DNA of 33,690 nt from Bacteroidota bacterium. Lineage in GTDB: Bacteria; Bacteroidota; Bacteroidia; Bacteroidales; JAIPAH01. Shown in pieces: positions 1 to 9,328 of the stretch (position 1 is its first letter; the number at the start of each line of letters is the position of its first letter). Below the pieces are notes generated by a model. That model did no database searches. It had not been told where the DNA came from and saw only the letters and a list, made by a program, of their open reading frames with translations. The position numbers were made by a program, and so were the translations under genes. Location: positions 1 through 33,690 of the forward strand of contig JAASSU010000009.1 in the NCBI GenBank assembly GCA_021767705.1, written 5' to 3'.

Positions 1-113
1 GAAGCCGCCACCAAGCCCCTCCCTTTCACCAATACTCTGAAAGCCTCGTCATTTCGATACCGAAGCTTCGGTAAGAAATCTCAATTGTTTTAACGGACAA
101 CAATGATTTCTAA

Positions 114-440
114 TTAAAAAATAAAGTTAGCAACAACTATCCACAGAAGCATCAGGTTAACCACTACCATAAACCCAACCAGCGAGCTCACAATGGCCGA
201 GTTCCACACTGGTGCTCCTTTCCTGAAAAAGCGGTAAATGAACGAGGATGGAATCATTGATAGTACGATGAAGAGCAATAACGTATCAAAAAAATAAAAG
301 AAAGTATGCCAGTTAACCGCTTCATTGCCGATTAGCCATAAAAAGGATGCAATCCCGAAATAGAATATGTTGCTGACTAATAAGGCAAAGAAACCTTTTG
401 AAAGCTCTGATATTTTTCTGTTTGAAAAGGATAAAGTCAT
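114..440 (-). CDS. Small integral membrane protein, paralog of the upstream gene
   Basis: This 108-residue protein is almost entirely hydrophobic. Three or four membrane segments are visible (about residues 17-37, 46-63 and 82-106), separated by a short basic loop containing YRFFRKG. The same loop (YRFFRKA) and the same layout occur in the neighbouring gene at 453-794, 12 bp away, so the two look like a tandem duplication. Both probably sit in the inner membrane. I do not recognise a named family and see no catalytic or metal-binding motif. Methionine 1 lies at about the same distance from the first membrane helix as in the paralog, which supports the start. Function unknown. Confidence 0.7.
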   Translation of the reverse strand: MTLSFSNRKISELSKGFFALLVSNIFYFGIASFLWLIGNEAVNWHTFFYFFDTLLLFIVLSMIPSSFIYRFFRKGAPVWNSAIVSSLVGFMVVVNLMLLWIVVANFIF

Positions 441-452
441 GATGCAGTGTTT

Positions 453-794
453 TTAAATCAGAATTAAGTTTACATAATTCACTAAAAAATCAGAGCTGAT
501 AAGTGCATAAGAGAATAACAGAAAAATAAGAATAGCGACACCCGGAATGGTGGCAAGAAAGGCAGAAAACATGACTCCGACCGCTTTTCTGAAAAAACGG
601 TAAAACCCGGCTGAAATGGCTACAACAACCAGGGTGAAGAAAATAAACTCTTCAATCAATTCGGGTTGACTTAGCCAGGAGAGTCCCATTTGTTCTTCAT
701 GGAAGAAAATTACAAACATAAAAAGGCTTCCTGTAAGACAAAGTCCAAGAAATCCTTTTAACGTTTCCAGTGAAAATAGCTTGGAGATGTTCAT
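453..794 (-). CDS. Small integral membrane protein, tandem paralog
   Basis: The open frame reaches 851, but I start the gene at the ATG ending at 794 (MNISKLFSLETLKGF), giving 113 residues. This matches the length and N-terminus of the paralog at 114-440, whereas the extra 19 upstream residues are polar and have no counterpart. It is hydrophobic with three or four predicted membrane segments and a YRFFRKA loop matching YRFFRKG in the paralog. The 12-bp gap and shared direction suggest co-transcription. Function is unknown; the only inference offered is a duplicated inner-membrane pair, possibly acting together. Confidence 0.65.
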   Translation of the reverse strand: MNISKLFSLETLKGFLGLCLTGSLFMFVIFFHEEQMGLSWLSQPELIEEFIFFTLVVVAISAGFYRFFRKAVGVMFSAFLATIPGVAILIFLLFSYALISSDFLVNYVNLILI

Positions 795-942
795 GTGAGT
801 AGTTTTTGTGGTTGATAATTCAAAACTAGTGTAATCCTGATTAAAACGCAAGTTTTCAGTTATTTATTATTCCAATACGTCAGTTTTTGTCAAAGGTTTC
901 TGAAGATTTTGAATTTTTAATCAGCCACAATTCTATAAACAA

Positions 943-2055
943 TTATTTTTCTGAAGGTATCAGCGTCACTACCGTAATTTCGCTTTTGGTTCCCACGCGC
1001 ATCGGCGGGCCGAAAGTTCCGGCGCCCTGCGATACAAATATGCACGTGTTTTTATAGTGATGGAGCCCTTTGTTGTAGTCGAACATTAACCCGGCAACCA
1101 ATGTGATGGGGAAGATTTGTCCGGCGTGGGTGTGGCCTGACAAATACAAGTCGATGCCACGCTTTTCAGCGTACTGAATACCATCCGGACTGTGGTGAAG
1201 CAATACGGAAGGTTTACTGTCGTCGAGGTGTATGCTGTCCATCACACTTTTGATGGTAGGGCCTTTGCCCGTGGCGTGCATGTTGACCTTGCCTTCATCA
1301 GCAAGCAAATGGTTGAGGCCAAGAATCTGCATGTCCCTGAACTGAGTTACTTCATTCTCCAAAACAATAACACCAGCTTTTCTGAGCATTTGCTTGATGG
1401 TGTCCGGTCCGGTGTAGCCATCATGATTTCCTTCCACAAAGTAAACGGGGACATCCAGCTTTTTCAAGGGCTCGAGTACTTCAGGGTTGAGGTGGATGCG
1501 GCCATCGAAGAGGTCACCGGTAAGGAAAACGGCCTCAACAGGCTGTTGGTTGGTGGCTTCCACAATTTTATCCAGATGCGGCTTCCCACGAAAGTGGCCC
1601 AGGTGGAGGTCGCTCCAGTGTATCACTTTGGTGGTTTCTTTCAGGCCTTTTACAGGCACCTCCAGCGAAGTGACTTTAAGCTGGCTGGCATTCCAGGCCC
1701 CGTAGGTTGAAATCAACAAGGTGAGCGAAAGAGCCAGCACTCCATAAGTTTGAGGACTAAAAGCGCTGACAAGGCGAATTAAATCAACCAGGGCTACCGA
1801 CAACAGCAGGTAGAGCAAAATACCCATGGTGATGGCTGCTCCGATGTAAATTGTTTGTCCAAAAGCCGTGACAGCGTTAGCAAAAGGTATAAGTCCGAAA
1901 AACATGTAGAGTGTCAATGCGCCAAAAAGTACATTCAGAATCCAGACCCGGTTCACCCCAAAATACCATGCCAAGCGTTGTGACAAGTAAATATTGGCGC
2001 CAATGAGTATGCCAATAAACAGAATCATAAACCCTGCAAATACGAGTTGTTTCAT
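943..2055 (-). CDS. Membrane-anchored metallophosphoesterase (YkuE/YaeI-like)
   Basis: The first ~125 residues hold four hydrophobic membrane segments, followed by a calcineurin-like phosphoesterase domain. All signature metal-binding blocks are visible: SDLHLGH (about residue 147), GDLFDG (about 180), GNHDG (about 208), HHSPDG (about 288) and SGHTHAGQ (about 307). These bind a dinuclear metal centre in this family. Order and spacing fit the YkuE/YaeI group, which acts on phosphoesters at or near the membrane (UDP-diacylglucosamine hydrolysis has been reported for a relative). The actual substrate cannot be read from sequence. The 370-residue length is normal for the version with an N-terminal membrane domain. 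It stands alone, 121 bp from the rhomboid gene upstream. Confidence 0.88.
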   Translation of the reverse strand: MKQLVFAGFMILFIGILIGANIYLSQRLAWYFGVNRVWILNVLFGALTLYMFFGLIPFANAVTAFGQTIYIGAAITMGILLYLLLSVALVDLIRLVSAFSPQTYGVLALSLTLLISTYGAWNASQLKVTSLEVPVKGLKETTKVIHWSDLHLGHFRGKPHLDKIVEATNQQPVEAVFLTGDLFDGRIHLNPEVLEPLKKLDVPVYFVEGNHDGYTGPDTIKQMLRKAGVIVLENEVTQFRDMQILGLNHLLADEGKVNMHATGKGPTIKSVMDSIHLDDSKPSVLLHHSPDGIQYAEKRGIDLYLSGHTHAGQIFPITLVAGLMFDYNKGLHHYKNTCIFVSQGAGTFGPPMRVGTKSEITVVTLIPSEK

Positions 2056-2176
2056 ACTTTGTAAGTTAAAATGTAAGCGTTAGTGAAAATTTCCATTCTG
2101 ATTTCAAGAAAAGAAACAATCCTGGAAGTAAAAGTTTCAGTCGGACCTCTTCTTTTCAAAAGGAAAAGTATTTATC

Positions 2177-3481
2177 TTATTGATTCAGCAGGGCTTTCAT
2201 TTTTTCTGATGAAATGACTTCGATATTCTTATCAGAGGCGGTGGGTTCGCCGGCCAATATATTTATCAAAGAGTCAATTTGTTTGGTCAGGTTTTGTATT
2301 TGTCCGTCGTATTCGTTGCTGTTTTGAGCAATGGCTTTAAAAATCTGCTTGTAAGACTGAATCCGCAGGTCAACATACTGGTGCAATAACTCGTTCCGTT
2401 CTCTAATCCCGGGAGGAAGGTTTTCAAGGCTGTCTGCCTGGCTCAATATTATTTTGCACGCTCTCCAGTTAGGTATCCCGGTATTATTGATGGTGTAGAG
2501 GTATGATTGCGGACTGGCATCGTAACTGGTACGGTAAAGTCTCAGTGCCGTATGCTCTGTTCTGGCAAACTGATCCATAAGGTGTGCATATTCCAGCATG
2601 TCTTTGGGTTTGTTCACTACCGTGAAGTAAATGCCTGCCCCAAGCAAAATCACAACAAGGCTCTCGCCAAGCGCCCTCACCCACTTGATCCTGATAAAGG
2701 GCGGGTAGATAGCAAAACCATAGACGATTCCGGACAAAAGTCCGCCAAGGTGTGCCGCCATATCGATGCCCTCCTGAAACCCTCCCATGAGGTTATAAAC
2801 TACCAAAATCAAGAAAGTGTTGAGCAACCGCTTTTGTTCCCTGCGGTTGGGAGGGTTGGTCAGCAGTGTAGCGATTTTCACCCCAAAGAGTCCAAAGATA
2901 GCCCCTGAAGCTCCCACGCTGACAGTCATGTCGTGCCACCAAAAGCTTACAGCACTGGCAGCAATTCCTGTAACGAAATAAGCCACCAGGGTCCTGAGGC
3001 TGCCGATGTTTTTCTCAAGCAAAGGCCCTACAAACAACAGTGCTATCAGGTTGGGAACCAGGTGCAGCAGTCCTGAATGCAGGAATGTATTGCTCAGCAA
3101 CCGCCAGTATTCTCCGTCAAGCACATCAATAGAGAAGTTGGCTCCCCATGCGATAAGAAAGTCTGGCGAAGGAAAAAACAGGTGGGCTCCTGCAATCAGC
3201 ATGATGATAAACACCAGCAGGTTGATATGAAAGAGTATGGGAGTAATGAAATATCCGTTTGTTGGGGCAAATAATTCGGTAAAATGCTGAAAGGTATCCT
3301 TCTTGCTCTTTTTATCCTGATAGGAAGGGCTTTCAACGAGTGTGCGGTCGCCCCTGAAATCAGGGCAGTCCTCCTCGAAAGTGGCTCGATCGCCGGTAAG
3401 GCTGCAAATCATTCCTTTCTTTGGATCAAAACTATGAAGCTCACAGACTTTACAAAAGCGTAGTTGTTCTTCTCTGGTCAT
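2177..3481 (-). CDS. Rhomboid intramembrane serine protease with N-terminal four-Cys module
   Basis: This 434-residue protein carries a rhomboid domain with the catalytic serine in GASGAIFG (about residue 191) and the catalytic histidine in DMAAHLGG (about 242). The HSGLLHLVPN segment after the first membrane helix is also typical. Rhomboids cleave membrane proteins inside the bilayer. Before the membrane domain there is a soluble module with cysteines at 10, 13, 26 and 39 (C-x2-C-x12-C-x12-C), which probably binds zinc on the cytoplasmic side. The C-terminal ~150 residues are soluble and largely helical with no recognised domain. The LRR lipoprotein gene ends only 11 bp upstream, so the two may share a transcript. 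Confidence 0.88.
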   Translation of the reverse strand: MTREEQLRFCKVCELHSFDPKKGMICSLTGDRATFEEDCPDFRGDRTLVESPSYQDKKSKKDTFQHFTELFAPTNGYFITPILFHINLLVFIIMLIAGAHLFFPSPDFLIAWGANFSIDVLDGEYWRLLSNTFLHSGLLHLVPNLIALLFVGPLLEKNIGSLRTLVAYFVTGIAASAVSFWWHDMTVSVGASGAIFGLFGVKIATLLTNPPNRREQKRLLNTFLILVVYNLMGGFQEGIDMAAHLGGLLSGIVYGFAIYPPFIRIKWVRALGESLVVILLGAGIYFTVVNKPKDMLEYAHLMDQFARTEHTALRLYRTSYDASPQSYLYTINNTGIPNWRACKIILSQADSLENLPPGIRERNELLHQYVDLRIQSYKQIFKAIAQNSNEYDGQIQNLTKQIDSLINILAGEPTASDKNIEVISSEKMKALLNQ

Positions 3482-3492
3482 GGCCGCCTGTT

Positions 3493-4257
3493 TTAGTTGA
3501 GCTGTCCACGTTCTTTGATAATTACCTGCAAGCGGGGGTTCGCCCGGTTCAGCGAGTAGGGAAGCAGGATGGAATCATCAATGTAGAGGTACTCGAGGTT
3601 GTTACAGTGTTCAATACTTCCGGGGATTTCCACCAAAGGGCCACAGAAAGCCACATTCAGTTCGATGAGGCTTTCGAGGTTGCCGATAGAGGAGGGAAGC
3701 CTTTTCAGGTTGTTTTTCCCGATAACGAGGTAATTCAGGTATTCGAGGTTGCCTATTTCCTGTGGGACAGCGGTCAGCTCATTGTCGTTGAGGTAGAGGA
3801 ATCTGAGTTTCGTAAGCTGCCCGATCTCTTCAGGAAGCCTGGTCAGCTCATTGTGCGACATGTCCAGCTTTTCGAGGTTTTTGAGCTGGCCAATTTCTTT
3901 CGGAAGTTCTTCAATCTTGTTATGCTTAAAGGATATTTCCTTCAGGTTCGTCAAATTTCCAATCGATGCAGGGATAGATGTCAGGCTGTTGCTGCTCACC
4001 ACAAGGGTTTCGAGATTGGTAAGCTGGCCTATCTCCTCAGGAAGTTCTTCAAGACCGTTTTTAAAAAGGTAGAGCTTCTTTAGATCCTTGAGCTTGCTGA
4101 TGTCGGCAGATAGCTCATCGATCTTTGCGTACTTGATTTTGAGCTTGGTGACGCCATCCGGGTTGTTCAGGGCTTTGGTGAGCTTCTTACTGCTTCCGCA
4201 GGATGTCAAAAAAAGTGCAACTGTAAGGAGCAGTGATAATATGAAAATGTTTCTCAT
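3493..4257 (-). CDS. Leucine-rich-repeat lipoprotein
   Basis: I start at the ATG ending at 4257 (MRNIFILSLLL), because the frame open to 4290 only adds a polar leader before a good lipoprotein signal peptide with lipobox LTSC. The mature part is about eight 23-residue leucine-rich repeats of the L-x2-LP-x2-I-x2-L-x2-L type, with recurring EEIGQLTNL cores, followed by a short C-terminal cap. Bacterial LRR proteins of this kind are ligand- or protein-binding surfaces; there is no enzymatic motif. A lipid-anchored periplasmic or surface position is expected. Its stop lies 11 bp before the rhomboid start, suggesting an operon. Whether rhomboid and LRR protein interact is untested. Confidence 0.85.
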   Translation of the reverse strand: MRNIFILSLLLTVALFLTSCGSSKKLTKALNNPDGVTKLKIKYAKIDELSADISKLKDLKKLYLFKNGLEELPEEIGQLTNLETLVVSSNSLTSIPASIGNLTNLKEISFKHNKIEELPKEIGQLKNLEKLDMSHNELTRLPEEIGQLTKLRFLYLNDNELTAVPQEIGNLEYLNYLVIGKNNLKRLPSSIGNLESLIELNVAFCGPLVEIPGSIEHCNNLEYLYIDDSILLPYSLNRANPRLQVIIKERGQLN

Positions 4258-4381
4258 TTGTTTCGTGAATACAATCATGTTTTCAGTCATAGTTTTTATT
4301 CTTTAAAGGTAACTTTATAGATAAGCACTAATTAAAATCAATGGCTAAAAAAGCTTCATTTGAGCAAATACACCTCTGCTT

Positions 4382-5011
4382 TTACAGCTCTACTAATCCA
4401 TTGACAAAAGATTCCACCACGTCCTTGTTTTCCTTTAACAAGTCTTCCCCGCTGTATGACACTAGTTGGATGGTCCCGTTTTCGTTTGAGTAGTAGTAGC
4501 CGTAGTAAGTAAACCTAAGGCCGTGCATTGTCCCCGACATTTGCATCCGAAGCACCTTTAAGCCGTTAACCATGCGGTATTCCTGTTCTTCAACCACCAG
4601 GTCGGGAGCTGCATTCCTGGCATTGGAAATGGCGATGCTGCGAAGCGATTCAATAGGGATAGACAGCTTTTCGGAGATGAACATCCCATAAAAATCATCA
4701 TCTTTTTTCTCAAAGAGAAATTCGGCATCGTCATTCTCACCACCCTTCGAAAACTTCCATTTTTTTGGATTTATCCAAATACCTATGTTCAGCCTTTTGC
4801 TCTTTACCAGGAAACTGGAGTTTTCGGGTTTAGTAAAAATCTGTTCATTCATCGGGATTTCAGATGCGGATACAATACTGTCGTTGAGGTATTTCCAGGT
4901 TCCGTTTTCGTAAAGGATAACTTCATCACCCGACTCGGTAATTGCATTGATTTGAGCCTGTAGGAGTTGCATGCTAAAAACTGCCAGTAAGATTAGAATG
5001 GTTTTTTTCAT
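4382..5011 (-). CDS. Secreted protein of unknown function
   Basis: A 209-residue protein with a clear signal peptide (MKKTILILLAVFSMQLLQAQ, cleavage after AQ). The mature N-terminus reads ITESGDEVILYENGTWKY, a 'GdeVxLyenGTWkY' element seen at the start of many small secreted Bacteroidota proteins. The remainder contains alternating hydrophobic strands, ends with a short helix, and resembles no enzyme I recognise. No cysteine, lipobox or T9SS tail is present, so it is probably periplasmic. It is a single gene with 268 bp of unassigned sequence before it. Confidence 0.7.
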   Translation of the reverse strand: MKKTILILLAVFSMQLLQAQINAITESGDEVILYENGTWKYLNDSIVSASEIPMNEQIFTKPENSSFLVKSKRLNIGIWINPKKWKFSKGGENDDAEFLFEKKDDDFYGMFISEKLSIPIESLRSIAISNARNAAPDLVVEEQEYRMVNGLKVLRMQMSGTMHGLRFTYYGYYYSNENGTIQLVSYSGEDLLKENKDVVESFVNGLVEL

Positions 5012-5279
5012 AACGTTTTTTTGATTTGATAATCAACTCATGGTCTGTCTGAGAGGGGTAAAGATACAAAAAAGATTGTGTCGGGCCTGTCCAAAAATCC
5101 ATCGATGTTTATTTACAGAATGCAGTTAATGGAGGCTCACTGGACAGGATCTTAACCTGGAACAGGTTGAATTGAATCGGCCATACTTGCACTCCTAATG
5201 GGGCTTTTCTCCGTAACAGGCTAACTGACGCACTGGCTTGTAAACTGTTTTCAGTAGTATGTCTATTTATAGCCTGACA

Positions 5280-6188
5280 CTATTTGAAAGGAACAATTTT
5301 ATATCCCTGCTCTTGCAGTTGCCTGTGCAGATAGGCGATGTGCGACGGCCCCACCTCGCAGCATCCTCCTATGATGGTGGCTCCGGCGTTGACCCACTGC
5401 AAGGCGTGTTCGGCGTATTTTTCTTCGTGCATGTCGTGCCGTGCTGAGAGCAGGTCGACAGTTTTTCCGGGTTTAAGCGGTTCTACAGAGGTAAAACCGT
5501 TTGCATATCCACCAAAGGGTTTGTTTAAATGGCCTAAGGCCTTCAACCCCTCGCTGATGGTTTCGGGGAAAGAGCAGTTGAACAGCAGCGCATCCACCGG
5601 GTATTGCTCAACGGCGCTCAATGCTTCCTTTATGGATTCTCCTGAACGTATCTGGTCCGGCTGGTTATCAGCAATGGTAAAGCTCATAAAAACGGGCTTT
5701 CCGGTTTCGAGGGCGACCTCTATCGCTGCCCGAGCCTCCTTGATGTTGGAGATGGTTTCGATGAGAAACAAATCGACAGATGGTTTTTGCAAAGCTACAA
5801 TTTGCTGGTATTCTTGCCTGATTTCAGCAAAAGACCTGTCGTTGGCAGTGTAGCTTGCAACCAAAGGAGGCAGGCATCCTGCCACCTGCACATCACTGGC
5901 TTCAGCTCCCAGCTCCTTGATGGCATCGGCGGCAATGGTTAAAGCCTGTGTTTGCAGCTCCTCAAACCACTCCAACCTGCCATCACGCTTTAAGCGGGTG
6001 GGGGTGGAGGTGTAGCTGTTTACCGTAATGACCTTGGAGCCGGCCCTGATGAAGTCCTGGTGTACTTCCTTCACAATTTCCGGACGGCTCATCATCACTT
6101 TCGAAGCCCACATCGGGTGGGGTGGTTTGCCCGCCCGTTTGTAAATCTCCTGACCTACACCGCCGTCTAACAAAACAATTTCTTTCAT
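5280..6188 (-). CDS. Homocysteine S-methyltransferase family protein
   Basis: A 302-residue protein when started at the ATG ending at 6188 (MKEIVLLDGG); a TTG 18 bp further upstream is in frame but less likely, since the family starts shortly before the LLDGG motif. The zinc-thiolate ligands of the pfam02574 fold are present: Cys in LLFNCSFPE and the Cys pair in IIGGCCEVGP. GGVGQEIYKR and the N-terminal barrel fit the family. It should transfer a methyl group from S-methylmethionine or a similar sulfonium donor to homocysteine, giving methionine in the cytoplasm (MmuM-like). The protein has no cobalamin domain. It is not obviously in an operon. Confidence 0.88.
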   Translation of the reverse strand: MKEIVLLDGGVGQEIYKRAGKPPHPMWASKVMMSRPEIVKEVHQDFIRAGSKVITVNSYTSTPTRLKRDGRLEWFEELQTQALTIAADAIKELGAEASDVQVAGCLPPLVASYTANDRSFAEIRQEYQQIVALQKPSVDLFLIETISNIKEARAAIEVALETGKPVFMSFTIADNQPDQIRSGESIKEALSAVEQYPVDALLFNCSFPETISEGLKALGHLNKPFGGYANGFTSVEPLKPGKTVDLLSARHDMHEEKYAEHALQWVNAGATIIGGCCEVGPSHIAYLHRQLQEQGYKIVPFK

Positions 6189-6277
6189 ACGCCACAATTT
6201 TGCCAATGTCTGTAGTATAAACCGTTTAGATGGGTTTTAGTTTTTTCGGAATGGAAATGATTAAACTGAACGTTTCC

Positions 6278-8998
6278 CTACCTCATCACCATAATTTTGT
6301 TTACTCCCACACTTTTTCCATTCACATTGAAACGGTAAAAATAAATTCCATTTCTTACGCGGTGTCCGGATTTGTTTTTCCCTTGCCATTTCACCTGATG
6401 GGTTCCTTTTTCCTGAATTTTGTTAGCCAAGACTTTCACCAGGCGGCCTTCCATGCTGTAGATTTCCAGGCTGACTTGGGCTTCCCTTTTCAACTGATAC
6501 GAGATTATTGTGCTTTTTTCAAAAGGATTTGGAAAACATTTCACCGGATGGTTACCGGAAACAACTGGCTCGACAGATTGCAGGTTTTCGCCTTGTTTTA
6601 CGGTTACGGTGGTTTCGCTGTTTGCCTGTAGCACCACATTTACATAGCAAACATCTTTGCCATTTTTCGTGCTTACCTGCAACATGTTTCCATTGGTGGC
6701 AGTGTATTGATGGTTGTTGGCCGGCATCACGAATTTCACCACTGCATCGGCGAAAGCCTGGTTTTGGTTATTGGTGATGGTCGCCACCAGACTGTCGGAA
6801 GAGCCATTGTTTTCATCGCTGAAATCGATAGCCAGGTTTTGTCCGCCCGATCCGGTGTAGGAGGTGTATTCGGGCGTCAGCTCACTATCGCTGACACGGA
6901 TGACGCGATAAGCTCCCGTGTTATTGCAGACGTTGTCCGTCCCGATATCGTAAGGGTGCGAGAAGTCGTTGGTATTCGAATGCTGATGGCCCCACAGTGC
7001 CATATCGGCACCCAGTGCGTTCAGGTTGATATCGTTGTTAAAGTCAAAGTGATAGAACAGGGCCTTGGTTTTATTTCCGGCTGCCTCCAAATCATCCTCA
7101 AGCCATTCGAGCTGCGAAGGGATAAACCCCCGATCGCCGTACACATCATACATGTACTGATCGTAGTTGTCCGACGATTCCAGACCCACATAATGAACAT
7201 CGCCATAATCAAAGCTGTAATCGTGCACGTAATATTCTTCCCTTTCGGGAGGAATGTTGCGCTGCCCCCACCCGAAAAACTTCCACCAGTCACGACGGGC
7301 TGTGCCCTGTGGCGGGGGCGTGGGATCCCATCCGCCCAAATCGTGGTTGCCTGGAACAACATAAACCGGCACTTCAAACTTTTCGAGCAGCTCCACGGTT
7401 TTTGTGTGGTGACGCAGGCATTCAAAATCTTCCATTTCGCCCTCATTCAGTAAATCGCCCGTCAGCAACACAAACTCAGGACGAAGCAGGTTGATGTCTT
7501 CAATCACTTCCTCCAGGTCATCCATTTCTGAATCATCTGTTTCATAACCCGGGTCGCCATAATAGGTTTTGCCAGGTAGATGGGTGTCCGTTATCTGGAT
7601 AAAATAATAGTCGTCCTTGTAAGATTCGATAACCTTTACGGCATTGGTCACATGGTCGTAAATGCCTCCCGAAGCAGTTAGCTCCAAATCGTATAATTCA
7701 TAAAAGTTTGGATCCGAAACACGTGCCTCCAGTGTCCATTTGTCAAGATATGCATTGTATTCCGACGATTCGATGGAGAGGTCAGTGGTATAATCCTCAT
7801 ACAGAAGTCGTGCTTCCCATCCGGTGGTGTTTTCGGGAGCAAAACATTCGATAGTCAGGAGTTCTCCGGGAGTCACAATTGAAGGGATATTCATAAGCGG
7901 ACGCTGTACCACGCTGAGCGTATCGGCCTGCGGCGTCATGCAACCGCCCACGCTTGAAACGAGTTCCGCCGTCTGCATGTAGTCAACCGTGTTTCCATTG
8001 ATGGAAGCACTGGTAAACTGAAGGTTGCTGTTGCCGTTGCCGACAGGGGTAAAAACCAGCTTTATAAGGGGCCCCATGCCACTGAACTCAACACCGCCGC
8101 TGTAGGTCAAACTGATATTTCCGGTGCTGGATTGATCAGTGATGCTGCCTGTTTCAGAAAGGGTTCCCTCAATCTCATATCCCTCGAAACTCAGGATGGA
8201 TGCATCATAACTCAAATCGAGCTGAAAGCTGTTGAGGTCTTCCGTTTGGTTCAGGAGTCCGATTCGAACCGGGATTTCGAAAGGTGCCTCTTCATCCACC
8301 AGCCTTTCTTCGGTGGATAACGAAAAAGCACCAGGAGCCGATTGCAGGTCGTCCGGTCCGCCCGGCAGCAGGCAGGGGCCGTAGTAGTCCGTGATAATCC
8401 CGCGCAGCGAATTGAATGGATAGCTTTCGATGGCCGGGAAGCCGTCTTCCTGCAGGCTGTACCTTCCTGGTCTTACGGCGCACTCTCCGCTTCCGTCATT
8501 CACCCAAAAATTCGCGTATTCATCATATTCCGAACTCATTTCACAGTTGCTAACTTCTGCAAGCACGCCTTCATACGCTTCGTCCCATACTTCGCTTGTG
8601 CTGATTTGCGCATAGTCGGGCAGCGGATTGGAGGAGCTGATAACGGAAAAAGCCGTCAGATCCTTGATCTCTGTCATCCCGTTGTATTCATATACCAGCC
8701 CCGTAATCAGAATGCTGTCACCAACATTTGGAGCGTAGTTATTATCATAGATGAAAAGCCCGTTCCACGGGCCGCCCTCCGAAGAGGAAATAAAATACCG
8801 ACCCCCATTAAAATCCGTTACCGTAACTATCCCGCCCGTGGTTACCGTTTGCCCCTCATATGGAGAAGGGTACGAGCCATCACCGGCAATGGTGGTGTAC
8901 TGTATTTCGTAGATGCTTGTCTGGCCAATCAAAAGCATCGGCACTAAACCGAGAATAAATAACGCTAAGCTCCTCATTAATCTGCTGCTTAATTTCAA
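6278..8998 (-). CDS. T9SS-exported metallophosphoesterase with OB-like and cohesin-like modules
   Basis: A 906-residue secreted protein. Visible in order: signal peptide (about 1-26, ending LLIGQ); an OB-like domain resembling those of secreted nucleases (about 28-150); a cohesin-like beta domain (about 230-345, with FQLDLSYDASILSFEGYE); an immunoglobulin-like stretch; a calcineurin-like phosphoesterase domain (about 466-675) with ITDTH, TGDLL, PGNHD, FYHFD and WGHQHS; another beta-rich stretch; and a C-terminal T9SS type A sorting domain (about 820-906, PNPF...NGIYFYRF...KIMV). It should cross the outer membrane by T9SS and act at the surface or in the medium on phosphoesters of unknown identity. 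An alternative start 21 bp downstream (MRSLALF) gives an equally good signal peptide. Confidence 0.87.
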   Translation of the reverse strand: MKLSSRLMRSLALFILGLVPMLLIGQTSIYEIQYTTIAGDGSYPSPYEGQTVTTGGIVTVTDFNGGRYFISSSEGGPWNGLFIYDNNYAPNVGDSILITGLVYEYNGMTEIKDLTAFSVISSSNPLPDYAQISTSEVWDEAYEGVLAEVSNCEMSSEYDEYANFWVNDGSGECAVRPGRYSLQEDGFPAIESYPFNSLRGIITDYYGPCLLPGGPDDLQSAPGAFSLSTEERLVDEEAPFEIPVRIGLLNQTEDLNSFQLDLSYDASILSFEGYEIEGTLSETGSITDQSSTGNISLTYSGGVEFSGMGPLIKLVFTPVGNGNSNLQFTSASINGNTVDYMQTAELVSSVGGCMTPQADTLSVVQRPLMNIPSIVTPGELLTIECFAPENTTGWEARLLYEDYTTDLSIESSEYNAYLDKWTLEARVSDPNFYELYDLELTASGGIYDHVTNAVKVIESYKDDYYFIQITDTHLPGKTYYGDPGYETDDSEMDDLEEVIEDINLLRPEFVLLTGDLLNEGEMEDFECLRHHTKTVELLEKFEVPVYVVPGNHDLGGWDPTPPPQGTARRDWWKFFGWGQRNIPPEREEYYVHDYSFDYGDVHYVGLESSDNYDQYMYDVYGDRGFIPSQLEWLEDDLEAAGNKTKALFYHFDFNNDINLNALGADMALWGHQHSNTNDFSHPYDIGTDNVCNNTGAYRVIRVSDSELTPEYTSYTGSGGQNLAIDFSDENNGSSDSLVATITNNQNQAFADAVVKFVMPANNHQYTATNGNMLQVSTKNGKDVCYVNVVLQANSETTVTVKQGENLQSVEPVVSGNHPVKCFPNPFEKSTIISYQLKREAQVSLEIYSMEGRLVKVLANKIQEKGTHQVKWQGKNKSGHRVRNGIYFYRFNVNGKSVGVNKIMVMR

Positions 8999-9328
8999 AA
9001 TGTGTTAAAAGGCCGTAAAGTTACCATTTCTCAGTGGATTTGCTTATGTGAGGAGTGTTATGAAATTCCAAAGAAAGCAATACCAGATTCCAAATCGGAG
9101 CGAAGCGGAGATCCCGCGATCGGGATTTGGCTGCCGCTGTAGGAGAATTGCCTTCAATCTTTTTATCGCAATTATAAGTAGCGTTAATAAACAATACAAT
9201 ATCACCAGAATACCTATAAGTAGTTAATGCATTTTTACCTGGTTTTTTCACCCCAAAATGGACTCCATATATGCAGGAGGGTATGGTGATAACCAAGAGC
9301 TCCCTGCGACACTCAACACCCCTTCTGC
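8999..9328. other. 330-bp spacer with no supported gene
   Basis: A 103-residue minus-strand frame (9021-9332) covers most of it, but it overlaps the preceding gene by 4 bp and has no signal peptide, membrane segment or family resemblance. It runs through ATCCCGCGATCGGGAT (about 9110-9125), a short inverted repeat of the kind scattered between Bacteroidota genes. I see no promoter or RNA gene that I can support. Confidence 0.5.

Noticed and set aside
3421..4083. 220-residue plus-strand frame opposite the LRR gene
   Set aside because: Its length comes from the periodic LRR codons read backwards; its own repeats mirror those of the minus-strand protein.
6707..7453. 248-residue plus-strand frame
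   Set aside because: It lies wholly antisense to the phosphoesterase domain of the 906-residue gene, whose motifs are clear; no domain is seen in the antisense product.
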